Assembly: GCA_034437895.1 (NCBI GenBank)
Contig: DAOTTO010000076.1
Location: forward strand, 1 to 11,640
DNA: 11,640 bases
Direction: 5' to 3'
Source of the DNA: JANRLJ01 sp034437895
Lineage (GTDB): Bacteria; Chloroflexota; Anaerolineae; Aggregatilineales; Phototrophicaceae
Notes under the pieces: model-generated
What the model saw: the letters and a program-made list of their open reading frames with translations, nothing else
The model's database searches: none
Told to the model about the DNA's origin: nothing
Made by a program: the position numbers and the translations under genes
Shown here: positions 1-7,700 of the stretch, one piece after another
Position numbering within the stretch: position 1 is the stretch's first letter
Layout of the letters: every line of letters begins with the position of its first letter

Positions 1-9
1 ACCCCCCGG

Positions 10-36
10 CCCCCTCTCCAATACTTGGAGAGGGGG
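10..36. repeat. Perfect 12-bp palindrome, C/T-rich REP-like repeat
   Basis: Positions 10-21 (CCCCCTCTCCAA) pair perfectly with 25-36 across a 3-base spacer. No T-run follows on either strand, so an intrinsic terminator is unlikely. With the next palindrome it forms a two-unit intergenic repeat just upstream of the first gene. Similar CCCCTCTCC/GGAGAGGGG palindromes are familiar from intergenic regions of Chloroflexota and other environmental bacteria; that link is from memory. Confidence 0.75.
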
Positions 37-56
37 AGAAAAACGCATCTTGAAGT

Positions 57-101
57 CCCCTCTCCATGCAATGGGGAGGGGATTTAGGGGTGGGGTAAAT
101 G
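57..101. repeat. Second palindrome of the same family with G/T-rich tail
   Basis: Positions 57-67 (CCCCTCTCCAT) pair with 71-81 across the spacer GCA, with one T-G mismatch that would be a wobble in RNA. A tail rich in GGGG and GGGT runs to about 97. It shares the CCCCTCTCCA core with the palindrome at 10-36, 47 bases to its left. A related but more degenerate unit lies near 4679-4722. Confidence 0.7.
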
Positions 102-125
102 CATGAGCGAAAGTCCTGAGGATGG

Positions 126-2129
126 ATGTTTTTTATGCGCTGGATACCAAAATACGTGATTCGACTGCCGCTGATCGTGCGGCTTGCGTTAGTTGTGCTT
201 ATTCTTCTGAGTGGAATAATCACGCTGACGCTTTTGGGCGCACAGGCGACGATAGATACAATCGACTGCCTGCGTTCAACCGATTACCTCATTGATACAC
301 GGGTGGGTCATGTTGAGCCACGCCTTTTCCTTCCTTACTCTAGTATAACGTCGCCTGATGAGCGTATGGTTGCCCAGACTTACTTCAACTACGAGACAGG
401 CGACGGCGGGCCTGCTGCGGTGGTAGATGAAGAGGGACGGCAATTATTCGCGTTGCCCTATAGAACCTATCGCACGCAATGGACACCTGACAGCCGTTAT
501 CTGGTCTACGCGAGTTGGACTGCTGCTGAAAATGGCGCTTATGGGTCCAATCATCAGGTTTTTGTCTTGGATACGCAAAGCTGGACGACGCATACTTCGG
601 ACTTGGCTCATCATGCACTACCTAGCGAGAATGGCTACCGCCAATACTTAGCTCTGTATTTCTCCCCCGATATGCGTTATGTCGCCTTTGAGGATTATTC
701 CGATGACTATTTATCTCAAAGCCAGATTGTTATCTATTCCATCCCCGATTTGCGCTTGATAAAACCATTCTTCCAAGATGAAATGACGACATGGCATGGT
801 TGGTCGCCAGATAGCCAACATCTCAGCTATACGATTTGGAAAGAAACTGAAGTTACGTATGAATACAGCGAAGTCACCGTTACAGTTTTCTCACCTGAGT
901 CGGGTGTGGTAGCAACTGTTTCATCGGGTACAACCGTAGAAGGAACGTATCTGCCGAGTTGGGATACTTCAGTAGCATGGACAGGGGATGGACAGCATGT
1001 GGCTGTCCGAATACCTGCCGCGACAGGCGGCTTGCGCGTTCATATACTGGGAATGAACGGTGAAACACCGCGTGAATTTACGGTATCGAATGACATTGAT
1101 GCTGCGCCTCTGCTGTCAAACTATCTTGGCTGGTCATTAGATGACAGCAGTTTATTCTTTTGGCGCAATCAATCGCCGGATACCAATGAATTGGTCGAAT
1201 ATAGTATCGCGGAAGAACGGATAGAAATGCTTGTGAACGATGTCACAGGTATTTGGGGAAGTGGTTATAATCAGCAACAATATTTTCTTATCACGCGCAG
1301 CGTTGATGAGGGTGTATCCGTCGAATTGATGGATGTGTATGGGCGCGACAGAAGACAACTTTTGGAAGTGCCTTTTATTACCAGCATTGGAAGCATTAGC
1401 TACACCTATAAAGCACTGGCGATAGCGTTTACATGGACAGATGCAGATGATATTTCACATGGGTTGTGGGCGCGTACTGATGTTGATCGCCAGCAAGCAT
1501 TCAGTAGTTCGGCTAATGAGTTTTTTTGGCAGGAAGACAATGTGACGCTGTTTTTTATCCAGCAGCAGCAAAACGCAATGGCGCTGTATCGACTTGACGG
1601 CATTACGGGTGAAATCAGCCTCGTTTTGGACGGGATGCAAACTATTTCACGGGCAAATTATGCAAACAACAATCAATTTTACTGGGCAACCCCGGATGGA
1701 CAAAGTGGGGTTGATGTCTATTCACTTAAGGGGCAGCGTCAGCATTGCTTTGTGCTTGATCCAATGCTGCACGGTTTTGCGTATTACACACTAAGTTGGT
1801 CGTCAGATCGCACACCCGTTATCTTATCCGCTGGGTATGATAGTGACTACGATGGATTCGTCCCACAACAATTCCAATATTTTTCTGCTGATGGGATGCG
1901 TTCCCATCTCCTGCTGGAATCAGGCCAAGAGGCTAGTGCAAATATAAGCTGGTCACGGGATGGGCGAAGGTTTGCGACCAGTTCAGGGCGTAGTTATTAT
2001 GAACAATTTGTCCGTGTATATAATGCTGCTGGGGAGCAAGTTGATGAATTTGGTCCGCTTTCGGACTTATTTCGCTCGAACTCAGGCCGTGACAGTGCTT
2101 ATCTTGATTGGATGCGCTGCGGTGAGTAG
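126..2129 (+). CDS. Membrane-anchored TolB/PD40-type beta-propeller protein
   Basis: The 667-residue product has a basic N-terminus, one hydrophobic helix at about residues 17-39, and then a long domain with no other membrane segment, so most of it should lie outside the cytoplasm. The body repeats a W/F-S-x-D-x-x-x-hydrophobic pattern typical of TolB and PD40 propellers: WTPDSRYLVY (119-128), FSPDMRYVAF (179-188), WSPDSQHLSY (226-235), WTGDGQHVAV (285-294), WSLDDSSLFF (336-345) and WSRDGRRFAT (609-618). No catalytic motif is seen. It may be a scaffold or sensor; the specific role is unknown. The start is uncertain. The SD-like GAGGATGG at 118-125 is too close to the ATG at 126 and fits the in-frame ATG at 135 better. 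A sampled stretch of this gene is clearly more AT-rich than the kinase gene. It converges on the relic at 2144 with a 14-base gap and no obvious terminator. Confidence 0.85.
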   Translation: MFFMRWIPKYVIRLPLIVRLALVVLILLSGIITLTLLGAQATIDTIDCLRSTDYLIDTRVGHVEPRLFLPYSSITSPDERMVAQTYFNYETGDGGPAAVVDEEGRQLFALPYRTYRTQWTPDSRYLVYASWTAAENGAYGSNHQVFVLDTQSWTTHTSDLAHHALPSENGYRQYLALYFSPDMRYVAFEDYSDDYLSQSQIVIYSIPDLRLIKPFFQDEMTTWHGWSPDSQHLSYTIWKETEVTYEYSEVTVTVFSPESGVVATVSSGTTVEGTYLPSWDTSVAWTGDGQHVAVRIPAATGGLRVHILGMNGETPREFTVSNDIDAAPLLSNYLGWSLDDSSLFFWRNQSPDTNELVEYSIAEERIEMLVNDVTGIWGSGYNQQQYFLITRSVDEGVSVELMDVYGRDRRQLLEVPFITSIGSISYTYKALAIAFTWTDADDISHGLWARTDVDRQQAFSSSANEFFWQEDNVTLFFIQQQQNAMALYRLDGITGEISLVLDGMQTISRANYANNNQFYWATPDGQSGVDVYSLKGQRQHCFVLDPMLHGFAYYTLSWSSDRTPVILSAGYDSDYDGFVPQQFQYFSADGMRSHLLLESGQEASANISWSRDGRRFATSSGRSYYEQFVRVYNAAGEQVDEFGPLSDLFRSNSGRDSAYLDWMRCGE

Positions 2130-2143
2130 CTGAAAGCTAATCG

Positions 2144-2572
2144 CTAACGGCTGTCTCCCTGCTTTTCCGGCTTGCCCAACGCGATGCGCCCGGTTTGACC
2201 GTTCACCAGCGCGGTACGCACATCGCCATCGGCCTCATACAGCGTCCCCACCCATACGGGCATCAGCACCAGTTGAAACGTCATATTTTTGACGGACGGA
2301 AACAGATTGACCTTCTTGCCTTTTTCCGCTGCGACGGCGTGACGCTCACGCATCCCGTTCCCGATTTTGCTACGGGCATTGAGCGAGGCTTTGTCGAAGT
2401 CGATGTCATAAAGTTGCGCCGGATGACTCGCCAATAATGGCGGCGTATACGGCTGCATCGTGTCTAGGTCATAGCGTCCCAATTTTTCCGTCAGCAGCCG
2501 CGCGGGTGACTTGACCGCACACACGCCGACATCGTTAACGGCATCGTAGACGATCTCGGTCTGATAACCCAT
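2144..2572 (-). pseudogene. 3' relic of an LVNGQTG-motif (zinc-ribbon-associated) protein gene
   Basis: This frame encodes only the C-terminal part of a larger protein. Recognisable sequence starts near MGYQTEIVYD (codon at 2572) and includes YDLDTMQPYTPPLLASHPA and the pattern LVLMPVWVGTLY followed by ALVNGQTGRIALGKPEK. In full-length relatives, often annotated zinc-ribbon or TFIIB-like membrane-associated proteins, the similar LPVW...LVNGQTG block sits at the C-terminus after a zinc ribbon and a middle region (family recalled, not searched). Those N-terminal parts are absent. The frame stays open on the minus strand to a TTG at 2653, but that extension lies opposite the coding sequence of the next relic, so it is probably fortuitous. 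A short living gene starting at the ATG at 2605 or 2572 is possible but less likely. Confidence 0.6.
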
Positions 2573-2791
2573 CTGCGCGACCATCAACCGCTGCTGGCGC
2601 TGCATTATCAGGGCATCGCAGAAGAAGCCGCCGCGCACAAGCTGGGAAAGCAAACCGAGTTAACATGGCTCGAAGCCCGCGAGATCGTCAAGATTGTCGC
2701 CGCGATGGTGGGGCATCAGGCCAATGAAATGAGCGAATTCTTGGAAATGGATTTGGCGACGGGCAAACCTTTGCTGGAGGCCGGGCTGTAA
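2570..2791 (+). pseudogene. 3' relic of a small-protein gene (copy 1), start codon missing
   Basis: The plus-strand frame is open from 2510 to the TAA at 2789-2791. From about 2570 it encodes HLRDHQPLLA, KLGKQTEL, EAREIV and SEFLEMDLATGKPLL. It matches the minus-strand copy at 4243-4507: by my count about 40 of 69 aligned residues are identical once that copy's frame is repaired. No ATG, GTG or TTG with a ribosome site opens this frame, and the first in-frame ATG is deep inside the conserved part, so the 5' end is gone. Similarity to copy 2 fades at about 2570, exactly where the minus-strand LVNGQTG relic begins. I do not recognise the family. The hydrophilic, probably helical sequence of about 88 residues has no membrane segment. 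Confidence 0.6.
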
Positions 2792-2796
2792 CTGCA

Positions 2797-2825
2797 TTTA
2801 ATTTTTACGAGTCAGGAAGTACAAT
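2797..2825 (+). promoter_or_regulatory. Candidate sigma-70-type promoter for the Mur ligase gene
   Basis: A TACAAT box (2820-2825) matches the -10 consensus at 5 of 6 bases. TTTAAT (2797-2802), 17 bases upstream, is a weak -35. Transcription would start near 2832, at the 5' arm of the hairpin just before the ligase start codon. The call rests only on motif match and position. Confidence 0.3.
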
Positions 2826-2826
2826 A

Positions 2827-2860
2827 AAAGGGAGATTTTTTTACGCGCAAGGCTCCCTTT
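2827..2860 (+). promoter_or_regulatory. Hairpin abutting the Mur ligase start codon
   Basis: AAAGGGAG (2827-2834) and CTCCCTTT (2853-2860) are a perfect 8-bp inverted repeat around an 18-base loop, and the ATG at 2861 follows directly. The likely Shine-Dalgarno AAGG (2849-2852) is in the loop, 8 bases before the ATG, while the stronger-looking AAGGGAG is locked in the stem and too far away to serve this start. The structure could modulate initiation. There is no T-run, so it is not a typical terminator. It has no known riboswitch features I can identify. Confidence 0.45.
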
Positions 2861-4246
2861 ATGCAAACAAATAGTACTGTCCGTTTTACGACTGAGACCG
2901 AAGCGATCACTTATGTCTTTGAATCCATCGCCGCTTCAGGCTGGCAAAATCGCGGCTTAGACGAACAAACACGCGATACACATCCCACGCAAAAATTACT
3001 CGAAATACACCATCTGCTGAATATGCGGCGGGAATATGCTGTCGTCACAGGCAGCAAAGGCAAAGGGTCGGTCACGGCGCTCACGGCGAAACTGCTGCAA
3101 AGTCTGGGGCATAAGGTGGGGATGGTGACGAGCCCTCACCTGACGACCTATCGCCAGCGCTTTCGCATTAATGGCAAGATGATCTCCGAGGCTGATCTTG
3201 TCCGCCTTGTGAATGAACTCGCGCCGTCGATTGATGTGATTAGGGCGGGGCTGCGCGAAGGCCAATACATCAGCCCGCAGGGGATATTTTTGGCATTGGC
3301 GCTCAAATGGTTTGATGAAAATGACGTGACCGCTGCCATCATCGAAGTCGGGCGCGGCGGACGTTACGATGATAACGCGCTCGTGCCGAATGCACTGGCA
3401 CTATTTACGCCAATTATTTTGGAGCATGTTCGCTATCTGGGGCCAAGTGTAGAGCGCATCGCGTGGCACAAAGCCGGGATCATCAAGCCGCACAGCTATG
3501 CCTACAGCCTACCGCAGTCGCCACAGGTCATGCAGGTGTTAAGCCAAGAGGCCGAAAAGCAAAACGCGACATTTGAATGGCTTGCGCCGATGGACATGGG
3601 ACGGTTTGTCGCATCTACGGAAAACGGAATGCGCGTCGATTTTGGGCGTTACGGGATCGTCGATATGCCAATGCTGGGGCGCTATGAGATCGAAAATGCG
3701 TCGTTGGCAATTTGGGCGGCAGGCAACATTCACGCCCGTTTGCCGCTCAATCCGCCGCTTTCGCATCGTGGGCCGGAATATCTGGTGCATATTCGGGAGG
3801 GACTGGAAAGCATCCTCTGGCCGGGTCGCTGCCAGCAGTTGCAGGATAAGCCGCAGGTCTTTATCGACGGCGCGATCAACACCACCTCGGCGCAAAGTTT
3901 TATCGAAAGTGTGCGCCACCGTCTGACGCAGCCTGTCGTGACGATTCTCGCGGTGCCGCGTGATCGCGATTATCCAGCCGTTTATCCGATGTTTGCGCCG
4001 ATCAGCCAATCATTGATTTTGACCGAAACAGACCGCAACATCACCATCAAATTTCCTGAGCCGGAGGCCGCGCTGGCAGAAGCGCGGAAGCATCATGCAG
4101 ACGTAACCTATCAGCCGAATGTGGCGGCGGCGCTGGACGCGGCGAAGGCCAAAACAGGCGAGGGCGGCACGGTCTTGATGGCTGTCGCGCAGCCGGTGAT
4201 TGGCGACACAATGGCTCTGTATGGGCTGGTCTATGAACAGATTTAG
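2861..4246 (+). CDS. FolC-like Mur ligase (folylpolyglutamate/dihydrofolate synthase family)
   Basis: The 461-residue length fits the FolC family, ATP-dependent cytoplasmic ligases that join glutamate to dihydropteroate or folates through an acyl phosphate. Family landmarks appear in order: P-loop GSKGKGS (64-70, usually GTNGKGS), TSPHL (90-94), FRING (101-105), EVGRGGRYD (162-170, usually EVGLGGRLD), EH-x2-YLG (188-194, usually DH), HKAGIIK (203-209, whose first Lys aligns with the carbamylated Lys), WPGRCQ (320-325), and DGAIN (336-340, usually DGAHN). The fold and ATP use are well supported. The substrate is less certain, because several normally fixed positions differ, including His to Ile in DGAHN. 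A housekeeping FolC that has drifted, or a paralog acting on another glutamyl or peptide-like substrate, are both possible. The ATG at 2861 has AAGG 8 bases upstream, and an in-frame stop at 2825-2827 excludes a longer form. Its stop overlaps the convergent relic by 4 bases. Confidence 0.88.
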   Translation: MQTNSTVRFTTETEAITYVFESIAASGWQNRGLDEQTRDTHPTQKLLEIHHLLNMRREYAVVTGSKGKGSVTALTAKLLQSLGHKVGMVTSPHLTTYRQRFRINGKMISEADLVRLVNELAPSIDVIRAGLREGQYISPQGIFLALALKWFDENDVTAAIIEVGRGGRYDDNALVPNALALFTPIILEHVRYLGPSVERIAWHKAGIIKPHSYAYSLPQSPQVMQVLSQEAEKQNATFEWLAPMDMGRFVASTENGMRVDFGRYGIVDMPMLGRYEIENASLAIWAAGNIHARLPLNPPLSHRGPEYLVHIREGLESILWPGRCQQLQDKPQVFIDGAINTTSAQSFIESVRHRLTQPVVTILAVPRDRDYPAVYPMFAPISQSLILTETDRNITIKFPEPEAALAEARKHHADVTYQPNVAAALDAAKAKTGEGGTVLMAVAQPVIGDTMALYGLVYEQI

Positions 4247-4507
4247 ACTGGCAGCAGCGGATTCTCTGTCGCCAAATCCATCTCCAAAAATTCGCTGGTG
4301 ATTTTGGCTTGGCTGCCGATTAAGGTCGTGACATGCTGCACAATCTGACGGGCTTCGTGCCACGACAATTCGGTACGCTTGCCCAATTTTTGCGCGATAA
4401 CTTCCTCAACCAGCCGTTGGATTGTGAGGCGACTGTCGGCTGATGATCGTGCAAGCTGGCATTTTAGGCAGTTTAAGTTCTTTTTTAAGATACGCCGCCG
4501 TCCCCAT
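4243..4507 (-). pseudogene. Copy 2 of the small-protein gene, two frameshifts
   Basis: From the ATG at 4507 the frame reads MGTAAYLKKELKLPKM. It must shift near 4458-4459 to continue as SLHDHQPTVA, then again near 4426-4427 to continue as TIQRLVEEVIAQKLGKRTEL and on to SEFLEMDLATENPLLPV and the TAA at 4243. Both shifts are explained by one missing base each. The repaired product would be 88 residues, and the 265-base span is exactly two short of 89 codons. The repaired sequence aligns through both breaks with copy 1 at 2570-2791, which supports real homology in all three frame segments. A TTG at 4536 opens only the last frame and has no convincing ribosome site. Sequencing error is possible, as is a decayed gene. 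The family is not recognised. Confidence 0.6.
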
Positions 4508-4771
4508 AGACCTTTATAACTATCGTCGGTTGGCAAGTGGAGCAGACCACTTTCACCTGCCTAACTCGGCTGGAGCGCTTATGGATTCTCTTGGTTGTGG
4601 CTTGTACTTGGTTACTTTTATAGGGAGCGACCCTCGAGGCGCGGGGAGCCACTGTTGCCCCCCTCTTTTTTAGTGTCGCCCCCTCAGCCCGTTTCAGGGG
4701 AGATGGTCGGGGCTGGGGTTAACAGGGCAATATCCGTATTATTTTTAAAGCGAAAGTTTTATCGAAAAGCG
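4508..4771. other. Non-coding spacer between two minus-strand units
   Basis: This 264-base spacer separates the 3' end of the kinase gene from the 5' end of small-protein copy 2. No credible gene is seen. It contains a small inverted repeat AAGTGG/CCACTT (4535-4540 and 4547-4552), a CCTCGAGG palindrome near 4631-4638, and the G/C-rich repeat described separately. No stem followed by a T-run was found downstream of the kinase stop on the minus strand. Confidence 0.5.
4679..4722. repeat. Degenerate G/C-rich repeat related to the left-end palindromes
   Basis: A CCCCT/AGGGG inverted pair (4680-4684 and 4696-4700) is followed by a tail with GGTCGGGG and TGGGGTTAA. Order and spacing resemble the unit at 57-101, which has CCCCTCTCC, a GGGGAGGGG arm, then TTAGGGG and TGGGGT. 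I infer a diverged member of the same intergenic repeat family; the match is partial. Confidence 0.4.
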
Positions 4772-7700
4772 CTAGGCGCTCTCGCTGGCAGGGTCGGGCG
4801 TGGGCGTGGGCGTTAGGCAGCGATTATCAAACGGCAGCCCATATTGATCGCGCTCGACGCACGTCAGTTCCCGCGCATAGCGATTCTCCCGCATCCACGT
4901 TAGCAGCCCTTCCTGCGTCGTGATGACCTGCCATGCGCGCACTGTCCCGTCCGTCGCGCCGGAAATAAACGAACTCCCATCTTCGTCAAAGACGAGACTC
5001 CATACAGCGGCGGTATGCCCCGTGAAGCGCTGGATTTCGTCGCCTGTTTCCACATCCCACAGGATGATAAATTTATCGCGTGAGCCGGAAAGCACATAAC
5101 GTCCATCCGGGCTAAAGATGACCACGCCGACTTCGGAATCATGCCCTTCAAAGCGGCGCACAATCTCGCCGCTGCTGACATCCCATAGAATCAGGGTGTT
5201 ATCAGTTGAGGATGAAATCAAACGTTCACCGTCGGGGCTGAACGCGACGGAAAGCGCCCAATCGGTGTGTCCAGTCAGGGTGCGGATAGCGCTGCCGCTT
5301 TGTAAATCCCATAGGATGATATTTTTATCAATCGAAGATGAGGCAGCTTGTGTTCCGTCGGGGCTGATAGCAACGGACTGCACCGAGGCGGTATGTCCCG
5401 TCATGCGATAAATGATTTCGCCCGTTTGCACATCCCATAAGATCAATGTGTTATCACTCGATCCGGTCAGGAGGCGTGTACCATCGGGTGTAAACGCCAT
5501 ACTCCACACAGTTTGGCCTTCATCATGCCCTTCAAAACGGCGGATTTCTTCACCCGATTCCAACTCCCAAAAGATGACAGCGCCGTCCAGCGAGGAAGAA
5601 ACCAATTTTTCGCCATCGGGACTGATGGCAGCATCCGTGATGCCGCGTTCATGCCCGACTAATTCTCGCAGGATTTCGCCCGACCTTAAATCCCACACAC
5701 GCAAGACGTTATCCAGCGAACCCGAAATAACGGTATGCTGGTCAGGACTGAGGGCAAGCGCATAAACTGTAAAGTCGTGCAACCGGAATACGTTGGTCTG
5801 TGCGCCGCTGGTCAAATCCCAAAGACGGGCGGTTTGATCGCTGCTGGTCGTCAAGAAATGTTGTCGATCTGGGGAAAAGGTCGCGGTTAAGACCTGCCCA
5901 CTGTGGCCTGTAAAGCGCTGCAAAACCGCGCCTGTTTCTACATCCCATAAAATCGCGCTGCGGTCTTCCGAAACGGAAAGCATCGTCCGCCCATCCGCGC
6001 TCAAACTGACCCCAAAAACACGCCCGGTATGCCCACCGGTATAGACGCGCACGATATTGCCTGTTTCCAGACTCCAGCGGATAAGGTTAGAATCGCTGCC
6101 TGCCGTGATCGCTCCAGAACTATCGGGCAGCACAGCGACATCGAGAATCACGCCGTTATGACCAATCCCAGTATCGGCATCATCGAAGCGCAGAATCGGC
6201 TGTCCGCTGGAGGCGTTCCAGACGATCATCGTGCCGTCTTCCGACACCGAGAAAATCGCCAACCCGCCGGAAGCCACTGCGACGGCATTCACTTTATTGG
6301 TATGTCCGCCGCTTGCGCCATCGACTGTGCCAAAGCGCTGAATAATGTCACCCGTAGCGACATCCCATAGAATCAATGTTTTATCCCAAGAACCGGAGAC
6401 GATTTGCATCCCGTCCGGCGTAAAAGCGACGCTGCTCACTACATCCTGATGTCCATCGCCATTTGCCCCATAACGGCGGATGACTTCGCCTGTAGCGACA
6501 TCCCATAGAATCAACGTCCGATCCGATGAACCGGAAATGATCGTCTCCCCATCTGGCGAAAAAGCCACCGCCCACACCCAGTCGCTGTGTCCGTCACTGT
6601 CTCCCCCAAAGCGCTGTATGATTTCGCCAGTCGCCAAATCCCACAAAATCAGAGTGCGATCTGATGAGGCAGTGACGGCGGTTCGTCCATCCGGGCTGAA
6701 GGCGGCATCACGCACCCAATCGGTATGTCCAGCCAACACCCGCTGCGTTCCAGGTGAGAAGACCACATCGGCTAAGGTACGAAGTGCTTGCGGAGGGGCA
6801 TCCGACGAAGTATTTGCTTCTACACCGAGCGCAATCGCAAGGTCGGTGTCATCACGGGCAAGGGCGAGTTGTGCGCCGGAAGCCAGCGCCAAACTCAGCG
6901 ATTCGGCGGCGGCAGTGGCGGCGACATCCGCTTGGACGAGCGCTTCACCTTGTGCGGTGGCGGCATTATTAGCCTCGACGATGGCCTGCCCCTGCGCGTT
7001 GGTGGCTGTCGCGGCATTTTCGGTAGCGACTCGGCTCTGATTAAAGGCGAACACCGATAAGCCGACGCTGATAATCGCCGCCACGCTCATGACAGCGACC
7101 AGCGCCCGTAAGCGATCTCTGGAGTTCTTTTCGATTTTGGCTTTGTAGGCTTGCTCGGCTTGTTCTTGTTTCAGCAGCTCATCGCGCTGTTTGAGGCTGG
7201 CTTCTAAATATTCCGATTCAGCCGTCGTCATCGAAAATTTGTCTTTGTCTTTTTCGGCTTCAAACTGCGCCAGACGTGAGCCGGACGCGAGGTAACTTTT
7301 GTCTTTGTGGGTGTTCAGCCATTCTTCCGTGGCGGTGGTCAGGCGGCGGCTGACGAGCAAAGACTCGCGGCTTTCGTTTAGCCAGCCCCGTAACAATGTC
7401 CAGCGTCGAATCAGCGCTTCATGGGCGACTTCGACGGTTGGAGCGCGGGTCGAGGGATCACGATCCAGCGTGAGCAGGCGATACTTGACGAACAGATCAA
7501 CCACCTGCTGGATTGTATCTGAGTCTTTGAGCGAAAGCAGTTCGGCCTGTTGGATACGGCGGCGGGTGTCTTCCGCGCCTTCCCCAAGCGTCACCAACCG
7601 CAAAAAGACCTGCTGCGCGGCACGTTTTCCGGCCTCGTCTAAGGTTTCATACAGGCTGTCCGCCCGCTGCGCCAATGCACCACTCACGCCGCCGATGTCA

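Noticed and set aside
2127..2139. Small inverted repeat TAGCT-GAA-AGCTA at the end of the propeller gene
   Set aside because: Only 5 bp and no T-run follows, so it is too weak for a terminator call.
2573..2653. N-terminal extension of the minus-strand frame up to a TTG at 2653
   Set aside because: It lies opposite sequence that is clearly homologous to small-protein copy 2, so the extension is most likely a shadow.
4443..4816. Two overlapping plus-strand frames (4443-4673 and 4595-4816)
   Set aside because: The first is antisense to small-protein copy 2 and both cross the G/C-rich repeat; the second runs into the 3' end of the kinase gene. Composition shows no protein-like pattern.
4928..6730. 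Regular 126-base periodicity that could suggest a CRISPR or satellite array
   Set aside because: The period equals 42 codons and translates to WD40 units with a conserved GH and WD; there are no identical short repeats with unique spacers.
6480..7040. 186-codon plus-strand frame inside the kinase gene
   Set aside because: It is antisense to the Ala-rich stalk and the first WD40 repeats. Long antisense frames are expected opposite such biased coding sequence.
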